From Saccharopolyspora rhizosphaerae (lineage in GTDB: Bacteria; Actinomycetota; Actinomycetes; Mycobacteriales; Pseudonocardiaceae), in assembly GCF_003931915.1 (NCBI RefSeq), contig NZ_RSAA01000035.1:310001-374000 (forward strand): a stretch of 64,000 nucleotides of DNA, given 5' to 3'. Below are positions 1 to 9,667 of the stretch, in pieces. Position numbers and translations under genes: made by a program. A model generated the notes under the pieces. That model was given only the letters and a program-made list of their open reading frames with translations, was not told where the DNA came from and searched no databases. The stretch's first letter is position 1, and the number at the start of each line of letters is the position of its first letter.

Positions 1-60
1 ATATTTTCCGGGTTCGCGGGCTCTCAGGCGGGTTGTGGATCATCGACGTTGCAGGTGAGT

Positions 61-89
61 GGTGGGACCGACCGGGGGTCGGCCCCACC
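61..89 (-). terminator. Probable rho-independent-type hairpin ending fbiC
   Basis: Arms 61-73 and 77-89 form a 13-bp stem with a 3-nt loop. One position is an A-C mismatch if transcribed rightward but a G-U wobble if transcribed leftward, so the stem is fully paired only in the fbiC (minus) direction. It lies about 50 bases beyond the fbiC stop. There is no long T run, as is common in actinomycetes. Confidence 0.5.
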
Positions 90-136
90 TGCCGTCACCT
101 GGAGACCTGAATCACACTCAAATGGAGCATCGAGGC

Positions 137-2722
137 TCACACAGCGCTGATGCCCAGCTGCACCTGGCCCACGCGCCCGTAGGTGGTGGTGCGCTGGCGT
201 GCGGTGCGCCCCGCGCGAGCGGCGAGCTCGTGCAACTCCTCGACGCTGCGCTCGGAACCGTGCTCCGACCCGGCCATCCGGCTGATGGTCTCCTCCATCA
301 ACGTCCCGCCGACGTCGTTGGCGCCGCCGTTGAGCACCTCGGTGGTTCCGGCGTCACCGAGCTTGACCCACGAGGTCTGCACGTTGTCGATCCGGCCGTG
401 CAGCAGGATCCGCGCCATCGCGTGCACCGCGCGGTTGTCCCGCCGCGTCGGCCCCGGCCGCGCGAGACCCGCCAGGTAGATCGGGGCGTTGCGGTGCACG
501 AACGGCAGCGGCACGAACTCGGTGAACCCCGCCCGGCCGTGCTCGCGGGCCCGGTCCTGCACCCCTGCCAACGTGCGGAAGTGCCCCAGCCAGTGCTCTG
601 GGTGGTCCACGTGGCCGTACATCATCGTCGACGAGGACGGGATGCCGAGCCGGTGCGCCGTGCTCACCACGTCGATCCACTCGGCGGCGGGCAGCTTGCC
701 CTTGGTCAGCACCCAGCGGACCTCGTCGTCGAGGATCTCCGCCGCGGTGCCCGGGATGCTGCCCAGACCGGCGTCCTTGAGCTCGGCCAGCCAGTCCTCC
801 ACCGACACGCCCGCCTTCGCCGAGGCGCTGACGATCTCCATCGGGCTGAACGCGTGGACGTGCATCTCCGGCACCCGCTCCCGCACCGCTCGCACCAGGT
901 CGGCGTAACCCGACACCGGCAGCCGCGGGTCGATGCCGCCCTGCACGCACACCTCGGTCGCCCCGGCCCGCCACGCCTCGTCGGCGCGGTCGGCGACCTC
1001 CTCCGGTGAGAGCCGGTAGGCGTCGGCGTCGCGCTCGCGCTGCGCGAAGGCGCAGAACCGGCAGCCGACGTAGCAGATGTTGGAGAAGTTGATGTTGCGG
1101 TTGACCACGTAGGTGATGTCGTCGCCGACGACCTCGCGCCGCAACCGGTCGGCGATCCCGGCCAGCTCGTCCAAGGCCGGCCCGTCGCAGGTCATCAACG
1201 CCATCGCGATCTGGTGGTGCTGCTCCTCCAGCAGGGCCGCCGGGTCGGAGTCGGCAAGCCGCAGGCCCTCCTTCACCTCGCCGTCCAGCCGTTGCGGAGC
1301 CGCCGCCGACGGGACCTGACCGCGCAGCTCCTCCCAGTCGCCGTAGACGGTGTCGAAGTCGGTGCGGCGGTCCTCGGTCCGGCCGTCGGTGTCGATGCTG
1401 CGGTGCAGGTCGGTGCGCCCGATCGACTCGAAGCCACCGTCGGGCTCCTGCCACTCGCGGCCCACGACCTCGGCGTCGGGATCGGCGAACCCGTCGGCGT
1501 CCGAGAGCGCGTCGACGTGGGCGGCGACCCTCAGGTCCAGCCACTGCGTGCTGTCCCCGGCCAAGCCCTTGCGCACGTACCGCGGGTAGGCGGTGAGCCG
1601 TTCCCGCAGCCGGTACCCGGCCTGCTCGGTGAGCTCGTCGAGCTCGGTGATCTGCGGCCAAGGCCGTTCCGGGTTGACGTGGTCGGGGGTCACCGGCGAG
1701 ACGCCACCCCAGTCGTCGATGCCGGCGCGCAGCATCAGCAGGTGCTCCTCGCCGACCAGGTTCGGCGGCGCCTGCACGCTCACCCCCGACGGCATCAGCA
1801 AGCGGGCCACGGCGATGGTGGCGGCCAGGTCCTCCAGGTCGGCGTCGGGCATGCCCCGCATCGCGGTGTCCGGCTTCGCCCGGAAGTTCTGGACGATGAT
1901 CTCCTGGATGTGGCCGTACTGGCGCGCGGACTGCCGCAGCTCCAGCAAGGACTCGGCGCGCTCGGTGCGGGTTTCCCCGATGCCGATGAGGATCCCGCTG
2001 GTGAAGGGCACCGCGACGCGACCGGCGTCGGTGAGCACGCGCTTGCGGACAGCGGGTTCCTTGTCGGGGCTGCCGTAGTGCGGACCGCCCTTCTCGCTCC
2101 ACAACCGTTCCGACGTGGTCTCCAGCATCATCCCCATGCTCGCCGCCACGGGCTTGAGCCTGGTCAGCTCCGACCAGGAGAGCACTCCGGGGTTGAGGTG
2201 CGGCAGCAGACCGGTCTCCTCCAGCACCGCGATCGCGCAGGACCTGACGTAGTCCACTGTGGAGGAGTAGCCGCGCGCTTCGAGCCACTCGCGGGCGGCG
2301 GGCCAGCGCTCTTCCGGCCGGTCCCCCAGCGTGAACAGGGCTTCCTTGCAGCCCGCGGCGGCTCCCTGCCGGGCGATCTCCAGGACCTCGTCGCGTTCCA
2401 GGAACGCCGACTCCACCTTGTGCGGGACGGTGGCGAAGGTGCAGTAGTGGCAGCGGTCCCGGCACAGCCTGGTCAGCGGGATGAAGACGTTGCGGCTGTA
2501 GGTGACGACGTCCGGGTGCCCCTCGGCGATCAGGTGCGCGTTCCGCGCCTTGCCCGCCGCCGCGAGGAGCTGGTCGAGGTTATCGCCGCGCGCGTGCAGC
2601 AGGACCGCGGCTTCGGTGGCGTCGAGCGTGACGCCGTCGGTGGCGCGGCGCAGCGCACGCCGCATCGCCGATGAGCTCGGGGTCCGTTCCGGCGGGGTGA
2701 TGTTCAAATCTGCAACCGACAC
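137..2722 (-). CDS. fbiC: FbiC, 7,8-didemethyl-8-hydroxy-5-deazariboflavin (FO) synthase
   Basis: This 861-residue fused enzyme makes FO, the chromophore of coenzyme F420, from tyrosine and 5-amino-6-ribitylaminouracil by two radical-SAM reactions. Both halves are visible. The CofG-like half has the cluster motif CRDRCHYC near residues 87-94, and the CofH-like half has CYVGCRFC near residues 549-556. Each is a CxxxCxxC motif binding a 4Fe-4S cluster. Fusion into one protein of about 860 residues is the usual actinobacterial form; archaea carry two separate proteins. The start is the GTG at 2722, with only a weak ribosome binding site. The gene stands alone, divergent from the protease at 2898. 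It implies that the organism makes F420. Confidence 0.97.
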   Translation of the reverse strand: MSVADLNITPPERTPSSSAMRRALRRATDGVTLDATEAAVLLHARGDNLDQLLAAAGKARNAHLIAEGHPDVVTYSRNVFIPLTRLCRDRCHYCTFATVPHKVESAFLERDEVLEIARQGAAAGCKEALFTLGDRPEERWPAAREWLEARGYSSTVDYVRSCAIAVLEETGLLPHLNPGVLSWSELTRLKPVAASMGMMLETTSERLWSEKGGPHYGSPDKEPAVRKRVLTDAGRVAVPFTSGILIGIGETRTERAESLLELRQSARQYGHIQEIIVQNFRAKPDTAMRGMPDADLEDLAATIAVARLLMPSGVSVQAPPNLVGEEHLLMLRAGIDDWGGVSPVTPDHVNPERPWPQITELDELTEQAGYRLRERLTAYPRYVRKGLAGDSTQWLDLRVAAHVDALSDADGFADPDAEVVGREWQEPDGGFESIGRTDLHRSIDTDGRTEDRRTDFDTVYGDWEELRGQVPSAAAPQRLDGEVKEGLRLADSDPAALLEEQHHQIAMALMTCDGPALDELAGIADRLRREVVGDDITYVVNRNINFSNICYVGCRFCAFAQRERDADAYRLSPEEVADRADEAWRAGATEVCVQGGIDPRLPVSGYADLVRAVRERVPEMHVHAFSPMEIVSASAKAGVSVEDWLAELKDAGLGSIPGTAAEILDDEVRWVLTKGKLPAAEWIDVVSTAHRLGIPSSSTMMYGHVDHPEHWLGHFRTLAGVQDRAREHGRAGFTEFVPLPFVHRNAPIYLAGLARPGPTRRDNRAVHAMARILLHGRIDNVQTSWVKLGDAGTTEVLNGGANDVGGTLMEETISRMAGSEHGSERSVEELHELAARAGRTARQRTTTYGRVGQVQLGISAV

Positions 2723-2897
2723 CCGACGACTCTAAGTCCGCTCGCAGTGGTTGCCCAGCCTTCACCTGCGTGCCGAGTCCCTCACCCTCGGCGATCGAAT
2801 TACTCCGTTGAGCCCTATCAACTATCCCCAGATCAGGCGCAAAATCCGGACGAATATCACTGGGTGATCCATTCTTCGTCTCCACGGGAGGGACAAG

Positions 2898-4391
2898 TTG
2901 TCACGCAGAAGTAGGAGAGGTCGTTCGCTGCGGATCGCAGGACCGGCCCTCGCCCTGGCCCTGCTGCTCCCCGCCGGACTCCTCGGCTCCGCGCCACAAG
3001 CGCCCGCCGCCTCGGCCGTTCCGGCGCACTTCGTGGTCGTCGGCCCGGTCGGTGACGGCCTGGCGCAGACCGAGGAGTCGGTGCGCGCCGTCGGCGGCAC
3101 CGTCGTGCAGAGCTGGCCGCAGATCGGTGTCGTCGTGGCCACCTCGGCCGACCCGGCCTTCGCCGCGGCCGTCCGGCAGCAACCGGGCGTCGAACAGGCA
3201 GGAGCCAGCCGCAACCTCGCCGAGCAACTGCCGCCGGCCGAATCGACGACGCTGGAGACCCTCGAAGGCACCGCGGGCGGTGTGAGCGCCTCCGCCGCCG
3301 ACGGCCAGGAGCCGTTGGAGGCCGACCAGTGGGACCTGCCGCAGATCAAGGCCGACCAGGCCAGCGCGATCTCGCAGGGCAGCAAGGACGTCACCGTCGG
3401 CGTGCTGGACTTCGGCATCGACCCCACCCACCCCGACCTGGCTCCGAACCTGGACGTCTCGAAGTCGGTGAGCTGCGTGGAGGAGGGTGTGCCCAACCAG
3501 GACCCGGAGGCCTGGAAGCCGCAGGACTCGACGCAGGCCCACGGCACGCACGTCTCGGGCACGATCGCCGCCGCGCGCAACGGCGTCGGCGTCGCCGGGG
3601 TGGCCCCGGACGTCTCGCTCGCCTCGGTGCGGGTGATCGACGACGACGGGTTCATCTACCCCGAGTACGCGATCTGCGGGTTCATCTGGGCCGCTGAGCA
3701 CGGCCTCGACGCGACCAACAACTCCTACTTCGTCGACCCCTGGTACCTGTGGTGCGACAGCGACCCGGACCAGAAGGCCGCCGCCGAGGCGGTTCGCCGC
3801 GCGGTCGCCTACGCCGAGGGCCACGACGTGGTCAACGTGGTCTCCGCGGGCAACAGCAACTGGGACCTCTCGAAGCCGATCCACGACACCAACAGCCCGA
3901 ACAACGGCGGCCCCACGCAGGACCGCCAGACCGGGCCGAACTGCCGCGTCCTGCCGGGCGAACTCCCGGGCGTGGTGGCGGTGTCCGCGGTGGGCGTGAA
4001 CGCGGTGAAGTCCTACTACTCCAACTACGGCCTCGGCTCGATCTCGGTGACCGCCCCGGGCGGCGACGCGCGGCAGGTCCCGGAGACGCCGTCGGCCAAC
4101 GGCCGGGTCCTCTCCAGCGTGCCCGGTGGCGGCTGGGGCTGGATGCAGGGGACGTCCATGGCGGGTCCGCACGTCGCGGGCGTCGTCGCCCTGGTGCGCA
4201 GCACCCACCCGGACTGGACGGCGCAGCAGGTCATCGGCTCCCTGGCCCAGAACTCCGACCGGCTGCCCTGCCCGGAGGACTACGACGGCGACGGTGACGG
4301 CGTCGTCGACGCGTTCTGCGCCGGAGGCCCCACCGGGGCCGGTTTCTACGGCGCCGGCCTGATCGACGCCCTCGACGCGGTCACGAAGTGA
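2898..4391 (+). CDS. Secreted subtilisin-like (S8) serine protease
   Basis: A 497-residue exported S8 peptidase. The N-terminus has an arginine-rich start, a hydrophobic core around residues 13-32 and Ala-rich cleavage sites near 36-40, which is a Sec (or twin-arginine-like) signal peptide. A pro-region of about 100 residues (FVVVGPVGDG onward) resembles an I9-type inhibitor. The catalytic triad is Asp171 (VLDFGID), His215 (HGTHVSG) and Ser420 (GTSMAGPH), with oxyanion Asn319 (SAGN). The start is the TTG at 2898, chosen because GGGAGGGA sits just upstream and the signal peptide follows at once. A large hairpin follows the stop. Substrate unknown. It probably degrades extracellular protein or processes other secreted proteins. 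Confidence 0.93.
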   Translation: MSRRSRRGRSLRIAGPALALALLLPAGLLGSAPQAPAASAVPAHFVVVGPVGDGLAQTEESVRAVGGTVVQSWPQIGVVVATSADPAFAAAVRQQPGVEQAGASRNLAEQLPPAESTTLETLEGTAGGVSASAADGQEPLEADQWDLPQIKADQASAISQGSKDVTVGVLDFGIDPTHPDLAPNLDVSKSVSCVEEGVPNQDPEAWKPQDSTQAHGTHVSGTIAAARNGVGVAGVAPDVSLASVRVIDDDGFIYPEYAICGFIWAAEHGLDATNNSYFVDPWYLWCDSDPDQKAAAEAVRRAVAYAEGHDVVNVVSAGNSNWDLSKPIHDTNSPNNGGPTQDRQTGPNCRVLPGELPGVVAVSAVGVNAVKSYYSNYGLGSISVTAPGGDARQVPETPSANGRVLSSVPGGGWGWMQGTSMAGPHVAGVVALVRSTHPDWTAQQVIGSLAQNSDRLPCPEDYDGDGDGVVDAFCAGGPTGAGFYGAGLIDALDAVTK

Positions 4392-4409
4392 CCCGCACGA
4401 CCGGCTGAC

Positions 4410-4467
4410 ACTGCCCCCGCCCGACGGGAGGGAGGAGCGCTCCTCCCTCCCCGGAGGTGGGGGCAGT
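4410..4467 (+). terminator. Two-tier palindromic terminator after the S8 protease
   Basis: An inner perfect palindrome has 13-bp arms (4426-4438 and 4439-4451). It is flanked by outer arms ACTGCCCCC (4410-4418) and GGGGGCAGT (4459-4467). It begins 19 bases past the protease stop and lies upstream of the next gene. Its position also makes any start of the oxidoreductase before about 4470 unlikely. Confidence 0.7.
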
Positions 4468-4552
4468 TCACGGTGGACCGGCAGCCGTGGGGGCGGACGT
4501 GCCCGCGCTCGCTCCGGTTGCCCGCTTCCCCTGGTGGCAGGACGCTTCGGGA

Positions 4553-5788
4553 GTGGGAGATTCGGAGAGTTTCGTGATCGTCGGCGCCGGCATGGCCGGC
4601 GCGAAGGGTGCCGAGGCGCTGCGCGACCAGGGGTTCGACGGGCGGATCACGCTGCTGGGCGAGGAGTCGCACCGCCCCTACGAGCGGCCCCCGCTGTCCA
4701 AGGACTACCTGATGGGCGGCGCCGAGTTCGCTGAGGCCTACGTGCACCCGGAGACCTGGTACGCCGACCACCGCGTCGACCTGCGGCTGAACACCACCGC
4801 CCAGCGCATCGACCGCTCCCTGCGCCAGGTCGAACTCGCCGACGGCACCCGCGTGGACTTCGACAAGCTGATGCTCGCCACCGGTGCCCACCCGCGCTCC
4901 CTGCCGATCCCGGGTCACGACGCCGAGGGCGTCCTGCACCTGCGCCGGGTCGAGGACTCCGACCGCATCAAGCGGACACTGACCGAGGTCGAGCACCTGG
5001 TGGTGGTCGGCGCGGGGTGGATCGGCTTGGAGGTCGCCGCCGCCGCCCGCCAGGCGGGTGTCGAGGTGACCGTGGTGGAGACCGCCGAACTGCCGCTGCT
5101 GCGGGTTCTCGGCCGCGAGGTCGCGGAGGTCTTCGCCGCCCTGCACCGCGACCGCGGCGTGTCGTTCCGCTTCACCACCGCCCTCGACCAGATCCTCGCC
5201 CCGTCAGGCCAGGTCACGGGCGTTCGGCTGACCGATGGCCTGGAGATCGAGACGCAGGCGGTGCTGGTCGCGGTCGGTGTCGATCCGGCCGTGGAGCTGG
5301 CCGCCGACGCGAAGCTGCGCGTCGGCAACGGCATCCTGGTGGACACGACGCTGCGCACGGGTGATCCGAACATCGTCGCGGCAGGCGACGTGGCCAACGC
5401 GTTCCACCCGTTGCTGGGCAAGCAGATCCGCGTCGAGCACTGGGCCAACGCGCTCAACCAGCCCGCGGTGGCCGCGTCCTCGATGCTCGGCGGCGACCGC
5501 ACCTACTCCGAGCTGCCGTACTTCTTCACCGACCAGTACGACCTGGGCATGGAGTACCTGGGCCACGTCGACCCGGGCGAGTACGACGAGGTGCTGTTCC
5601 GCGGTGACGTCGAGGCGCGCGAGTTCATCGCGTTCTGGCTCTCCGAAGGCCGGGTCCTGGCGGGCATGAACGTCAACATCTGGGACGTCACCGAGCAGAT
5701 CACCACCCTCATCACCTCGGGCGCCACCGTCGACCGCCAGGCCCTGGCGGACCCCAGCGTTCCGCTCAACGAGCACATCGCCCGGTAG
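4553..5788 (+). CDS. NAD(P)H-dependent FAD oxidoreductase of the ferredoxin-reductase type
   Basis: A 411-residue flavoprotein like rhodocoxin, putidaredoxin or ferredoxin reductases, which pass electrons from NAD(P)H to a ferredoxin partner, often for a cytochrome P450. The FAD-binding Rossmann motif VIVGAGMAGAKGAE is at the N-terminus. A second nucleotide motif, VVVGAGWIGLE, lies near residues 150-160. The FAD-contacting GDVANAF lies near residue 280. The C-terminal reductase domain ends with the typical W-x-V-T/I-LI pattern. I chose the GTG at 4553 (Val-Gly-Asp-Ser-Glu) because homologs start close before the FAD motif; GTG 4574 is an alternative. No ferredoxin or P450 gene is adjacent, so the partner is unknown. 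Confidence 0.85.
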   Translation: MGDSESFVIVGAGMAGAKGAEALRDQGFDGRITLLGEESHRPYERPPLSKDYLMGGAEFAEAYVHPETWYADHRVDLRLNTTAQRIDRSLRQVELADGTRVDFDKLMLATGAHPRSLPIPGHDAEGVLHLRRVEDSDRIKRTLTEVEHLVVVGAGWIGLEVAAAARQAGVEVTVVETAELPLLRVLGREVAEVFAALHRDRGVSFRFTTALDQILAPSGQVTGVRLTDGLEIETQAVLVAVGVDPAVELAADAKLRVGNGILVDTTLRTGDPNIVAAGDVANAFHPLLGKQIRVEHWANALNQPAVAASSMLGGDRTYSELPYFFTDQYDLGMEYLGHVDPGEYDEVLFRGDVEAREFIAFWLSEGRVLAGMNVNIWDVTEQITTLITSGATVDRQALADPSVPLNEHIAR

Positions 5789-5856
5789 TCGCGGAGATCC
5801 GCTCCTCCTCAGCGCGGAATCCGGCTAGGGTCAACGCGGAACTGGGGAGGAACCAC

Positions 5857-6432
5857 ATGCGCACCCTGACCTACGTGATCGCCTCGACGATCGACGGCCG
5901 CATCGCGGGCCCGGAGGGCGGGAACCCGGACTTCTTCCTCCTCGAGGGAGACCACGGGGAGTTCCTGCGCGCCGAATACCCGGAGCTGCTGCCGTCGCAC
6001 GTCCGGCCGATGTTCGGCCTCGACGGAACACCGAACCGGCACTTCGACACGGTCCTGCAAGGGCGCGGCAGCTGGGACATCGGGGTGCAGGACGGGTTCA
6101 CCAACGCCTACCAGCACCTGCGGAGCATCGTGTTCTCCCGCAGCATCGCCGAAAGCCCGGATCCCACGGTCGAATTCGCCGCCGGCGACCCCGTCGAGCG
6201 GGTGCGCGAGCTCAAGCGCGAACCCGGCCAGGGCATCTGGCTGTGCGGCGGCGGCACGATCGCAGCCGCCCTGCGACCCGAGATCGACGAGATCATCGTC
6301 AAGCTGCACCCGGTGGTCGTGGGATCCGGAACCGCCGCGTTCGACGGCGATTTCTCCCCGGCGCAGTTCGACCTGGTCGAAGCCACGCCCTTCAAGAGCG
6401 GAGTGGTCCACCTCCACTACCGCCGAGGGTGA
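5857..6432 (+). CDS. Dihydrofolate reductase-like (RibD C-terminal domain) protein
   Basis: This 191-residue protein belongs to the RibD-C/DHFR-like fold, whose members reduce small molecules with NADPH. The start MRTLTYVIASTIDGRIA and the mid-protein GQGIWLCGGGTIAA (near residue 125) are the family's substrate and NADPH-binding signatures. GGGGAGG ends about 9 bases before the ATG. Single-domain relatives in actinobacteria are mostly uncharacterised and often annotated simply as dihydrofolate reductase family protein. It does not need to act on dihydrofolate. It lies 68 bases after the FAD reductase and could share its transcript. Confidence 0.85.
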   Translation: MRTLTYVIASTIDGRIAGPEGGNPDFFLLEGDHGEFLRAEYPELLPSHVRPMFGLDGTPNRHFDTVLQGRGSWDIGVQDGFTNAYQHLRSIVFSRSIAESPDPTVEFAAGDPVERVRELKREPGQGIWLCGGGTIAAALRPEIDEIIVKLHPVVVGSGTAAFDGDFSPAQFDLVEATPFKSGVVHLHYRRG

Positions 6433-6503
6433 CGGCCTGAGTTCAACCACCGTCCCGGTGCCGTGGTGTCGCTGCGGACCGTGGCCGCGCGGCTGACCGG
6501 AGC

Positions 6504-6754
6504 TACGAGAGCGTCCGCCTGCTCGCCACGGCGCAGCGCGGCCCGGTGGTTCTCCACCTGCCATGTCCGGCGACGGGTGGGCCCTCTACTCCTGGTCCCA
6601 GGTGGTCGATTGGTCAACTCGTCAGCTCGGCTACGCGGAGGTCGTCGCGTCCTACGAGTCCGAGATCGCAGCAGCGGACCACATCGTGCGCGCGCGGAAC
6701 ATGCTTCACGACGACGCGGAGCGGGAAGAACGCTGCCGCCTCCTGTCGGCGTGA
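6504..6754 (+). pseudogene. Possible decayed or frameshifted small gene, unidentified
   Basis: Two protein-like segments lie in different forward frames. 6504-6560 reads YESVRLLATAQRGPVVLHLP, and 6563-6754 reads an open 63-residue stretch beginning MSGDGWALYSWSQVVDW and ending at a stop. Both have balanced, non-repetitive composition, unlike the Arg/Pro/Ala-rich shadow frames around them. No clear ribosome binding site precedes either. I do not recognise a family. They may be one gene broken by a frameshift near 6560, or chance. Confidence 0.25.
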
Positions 6755-7078
6755 TCTGCACGAGTCCACCACCGGTACCTGAGTGGCACTCAAGCGTGCA
6801 CCGGCTCCGATCCCGCGCTGAACAAGCTTCTTCGGATCTCGCGCGCGGTTCGACGCCCGGATCCCACGTCGGACCGCGCGCTGATTCGAATTTCGCGCGA
6901 TTTTCGACCCCTGAAGTTCGCCGGCGAGTTCCGCGCGAATTCCGAAGGGGGACTCCAACAGCAACACCCCTGGCCTTGAGCGGCTTCGAGGCGAGCACGC
7001 CCAGCGGTCTGGATGAGAGGTGCGCGGCGGAGCCGCTCAGATCGTTGCGGCACCGCCGAGCGAGGTGGTGTGGCGGGG
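6755..7078. other. Gene-poor stretch with a large imperfect inverted repeat
   Basis: No convincing gene in either strand. Local composition changes: A/T-rich words such as TTCGAATTT and GATTTTCGACC interrupt the otherwise GC-rich DNA. The main feature is the inverted repeat listed at 6885-6946. The rest shows nothing I can name. Confidence 0.5.
6885..6946. repeat. Imperfect inverted repeat around a near-palindromic core
   Basis: Outer arms TTCGAATTTCGCGCGA (6885-6900) and CCGCGCGAATTCCGAA (6931-6946) are nearly reverse complements. The core AAGTTCGCCGGCGAGTT (6914-6930) is almost self-complementary. It is non-coding and isolated. It could be a dispersed intergenic element or a structured RNA. 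Copy number in the genome is unknown. Confidence 0.45.
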
Positions 7079-7465
7079 CTAGGCGAAGCGGGCGAAGCCG
7101 ACCGCTCTCCCGATGATCGTGAGCGGCGTTCCGGCTTCGGCCATGGGGCGCAGGCCTTCGCGGATGCCGTCGTCGAGGTGGCCGTGGACGTCGAAGCGCT
7201 CGACCTCGCAGTGCTCCACGACGCCGCGGATGTAGGGGTCCGACAGCCGCCAGTGCTCGCGGACGGCGTCCGAGTCGCGGTAGAGCTGGTAGCTGTAGGC
7301 CAGCATCCGCTCCTCGTCGATGAACACGTCCACCATGAGCTGCGGGCCGTGCTCCTCGACGAACTCCACCGCCCGGCGCACCGCCTCGGTGAACTCCTCG
7401 AGGTGCCCGTCGAAGATCCGCATGGTGTTGCCGAAGAGGATCGGTCCTTCACCAGGCTTCACCAT
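7079..7465 (-). CDS. Small conserved-looking protein, possibly ABM/ferredoxin-like fold
   Basis: A 128-residue soluble protein with no signal or membrane segment. I chose the ATG at 7465 because GAGGA lies about 10 bases upstream and the text before it looks non-coding. An internal Met (MRIFDGHLEEF) is a second possibility. The spacing of acidic and aromatic residues (FDGHLEEFTEAVRRAVEFVEEHGPQ, then MVDVFIDEERMLAYSYQLY) suggests a beta-alpha-beta dimeric barrel like antibiotic-biosynthesis-monooxygenase folds. That is an inference; I do not recognise a named family. It lies downstream of xth on the same strand with a gap of about 140 bases. Confidence 0.6.
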   Translation of the reverse strand: MVKPGEGPILFGNTMRIFDGHLEEFTEAVRRAVEFVEEHGPQLMVDVFIDEERMLAYSYQLYRDSDAVREHWRLSDPYIRGVVEHCEVERFDVHGHLDDGIREGLRPMAEAGTPLTIIGRAVGFARFA

Positions 7466-7606
7466 GCGACCAGTCCTCGAACTTCGAGACCCGAGACCCA
7501 CGGGAGGGGACTGCCGAACCAGGAACGGCGCCCCACTGGCGGTCAGCTTCCACTCCGGACCCGTCGAGCTCACTCCGCCGAGGACTCCCCGAAGACTCCC
7601 GAAGGG

Positions 7607-8401
7607 TCAGAAGTCGTAAGTGACCGTGACGGGGGCGTGGTCGCTCCAGCGCTGGTCGTAGCTCGGGGCGCGCTCGACGACCGCTTCGGTCGCTCGCGCG
7701 ACCAGGCCGGGGGTGGCGACCTGGTAGTCGATCCTCCAGCCGGAGTCGTTGTCGAAGGCCTTGCCCCGGTAGGACCACCAGGAGTACGGGCCGGGGCCCT
7801 CGGGGTGGAGGCTGCGGACGACGTCGGTGTAGCCGGACTCGAAGACCTCGGTGAGCCAGGCCCGCTCCTCGGGCAGGAAGCCCGCGGACTTCCGGTTGGC
7901 CTTCCAGTTCTTCAGGTCGACCTCGCGGTGGGCGATGTTCCAGTCACCGCAGACCACGACCTCGCGCCCGGAGGCGACGGCGCGCTCGCGGAGATCGGCG
8001 AGGTACTCGCCGAACTCCTTCATGAAGCGTTCCTTCTCGTCCTGCCGCGGTGTGCCGACATCACCGCTGGGGAGGTAGAGGCTCGCGACGGTCACTCCCG
8101 GGAAGTCGCATTCCAGGTAGCGACCGGATTCGTCGAATTCAGCGGAACCGAAACCGGTTCGAACGTCTTCCGGTTCAGCACGGCTGTAGATGGCCACGCC
8201 CGCGCGCCCTTTCGCCGAGCTCGGCGCCAGAGCCGTGTGCCAGCCGCCCGGCTCGCGCACCGCTTCGGGGAGCTGATCGGGTTCGGCGCGCGTTTCCTGC
8301 ATGCAGATCACGTCCGCGCCGGTCCCCGCGAGCCACTCGAGGAACCCCTTCTTGGCGGCGGCGCGCAGACCGTTCACATTGACCGTTGACAACGTCAGCA
8401 C
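7607..8401 (-). CDS. xth: Exodeoxyribonuclease III / AP endonuclease
   Basis: A 264-residue base-excision-repair nuclease of the ExoIII family. It cleaves DNA 5' to abasic sites and removes 3'-blocking groups using a divalent metal. Family motifs appear in order: VNVNGLRAA (substrate Asn), VICMQETR (metal Glu), VCGDWNIAHREVDLKN (catalytic Asp and Asn), WRIDYQVAT and the C-terminal RWSDHAPV (catalytic Asp-His). I chose the GTG at 8401, giving Val-Leu-Thr-Leu-Ser-Thr-Val-Asn at the N-terminus as in homologs. AGGAGG lies about 15 bases upstream, slightly far. A longer start at 8461 would add 20 residues with no family match. Confidence 0.93.
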   Translation of the reverse strand: MLTLSTVNVNGLRAAAKKGFLEWLAGTGADVICMQETRAEPDQLPEAVREPGGWHTALAPSSAKGRAGVAIYSRAEPEDVRTGFGSAEFDESGRYLECDFPGVTVASLYLPSGDVGTPRQDEKERFMKEFGEYLADLRERAVASGREVVVCGDWNIAHREVDLKNWKANRKSAGFLPEERAWLTEVFESGYTDVVRSLHPEGPGPYSWWSYRGKAFDNDSGWRIDYQVATPGLVARATEAVVERAPSYDQRWSDHAPVTVTYDF

Positions 8402-8673
8402 GTCCCCGAGCCTATCGACCTCCTTTCCGCAGTTCGCACGCCCCGCGTTGAGGATTCCCACCGCCGATCGAGCCGATCACCGAACTCCGGCCGATGACAA
8501 CGCCCCGCAATCCCCCGATCGCGCAGCGTTGACCTGCGCCGTGACCACCGGCCAGGGGAAGCGACTAGACCTCCGGCGTTGTTCCACTAAGATCGCCCCA
8601 CGTAACGTTCGACCGCTCCGACTCGACAACGGGTCGTAGAGCGTCCGAAAAAATCTTTCGCAGGAGGTCTCGC

Positions 8674-9540
8674 GTGGCCCCGGACACCGCCACGGGAAGC
8701 GGCCCCACGGCTCGCCGTCTCGTGCTGGGCAGCCAGCTGCGCAGGTTGCGCGAGGCCAAGCAGATCTCCCGGGAGGACGCCGGTTACGCCATTCGCGGCT
8801 CCGGGTCCAAGATCAGCCGGCTGGAGCTCGGCCGCGTCGGCTTCAAGGAACGCGACGTCGCCGACCTGCTGACCCTCTACGGGGTCGAGGAGGACTCCGA
8901 ACGTGAGTCCTTCTTGGACCTCGTGCGCCGGTCCAACGAACCGGGCTGGTGGAACCGCTACAACGACCTGATCGCCCCGTGGTTCCAGGACTTCGTCGGC
9001 CTCGAGGAATCGGCCTCCCGGATCCAGACCTTCGAGCTCCAGTTCATCCCGGGCCTGCTGCAGACCGAGCGCTACGCGCGGGCAGTCGCCAGCCAGGGCC
9101 GCCCGGAAGCCGAGGACGACGAGGTCGACCGCCGGGTGCGGCTGCGCTTGCAGCGGCAGCGGATGTTCGCCCGGCCGAAGGCGCCGCGGGTGTGGGCGGT
9201 GATCGACGAGTCGGTCCTGCACCGACCGATCGGCGGCAAGAGCGTGATGCGCGAGCAGATCGAGTCCCTGCTCGACGCCACGAAGTTGCCGACGATCACG
9301 CTGCAGGTGCTGCCCTTCTCGCTCGGTCGCTCCGCCGCCGAAGGCGCCTACACGATCCTGCGGTTCGCCGAGCCGGAGATCCCCGACATCGTCTACCTCG
9401 AACACCTCTGCGGAGCGCTGTACCTCGACAAGCCCGAGGACATCGAGGTCTACAGCAAGGTCAGCCACCGGCTCGCGGTGGACGCGCTGACCCCCGAGGG
9501 AACCCGCAAGATGCTGCACGAGCGGCTCCGCGAACTCTGA
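8674..9540 (+). CDS. XRE-family regulator with DUF5753 (Scr1/WhiJ-like)
   Basis: A 288-residue protein with an N-terminal helix-turn-helix (residues about 12-65: LGSQLRRLREAKQISREDAGYAI, SKISRLELGR) and a C-terminal DUF5753 region typified by IQTFELQFIPGLLQTERYARA and PTITLQVLPFS. This is the large actinobacterial family normally encoded beside a DUF397 protein, as here. In streptomycetes such pairs modulate development and secondary metabolism, and DUF397 partners are thought to alter DNA binding by the XRE protein. The GTG at 8674 follows AGGAGG at good spacing. A palindrome cluster lies between this gene and its partner. Confidence 0.93.
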   Translation: MAPDTATGSGPTARRLVLGSQLRRLREAKQISREDAGYAIRGSGSKISRLELGRVGFKERDVADLLTLYGVEEDSERESFLDLVRRSNEPGWWNRYNDLIAPWFQDFVGLEESASRIQTFELQFIPGLLQTERYARAVASQGRPEAEDDEVDRRVRLRLQRQRMFARPKAPRVWAVIDESVLHRPIGGKSVMREQIESLLDATKLPTITLQVLPFSLGRSAAEGAYTILRFAEPEIPDIVYLEHLCGALYLDKPEDIEVYSKVSHRLAVDALTPEGTRKMLHERLREL

Positions 9541-9667
9541 GACCTACCCGGGAATTTCCCAGCTCATAGGCCATTCGGCCGACCACCGGCAGCTGTTCGC
9601 CGCGCACCTGGCGCCAAGTGCCGTCGTCGCGGCTGCGACCGTCCGTGTGATCGCCATCTCAGTGCTC

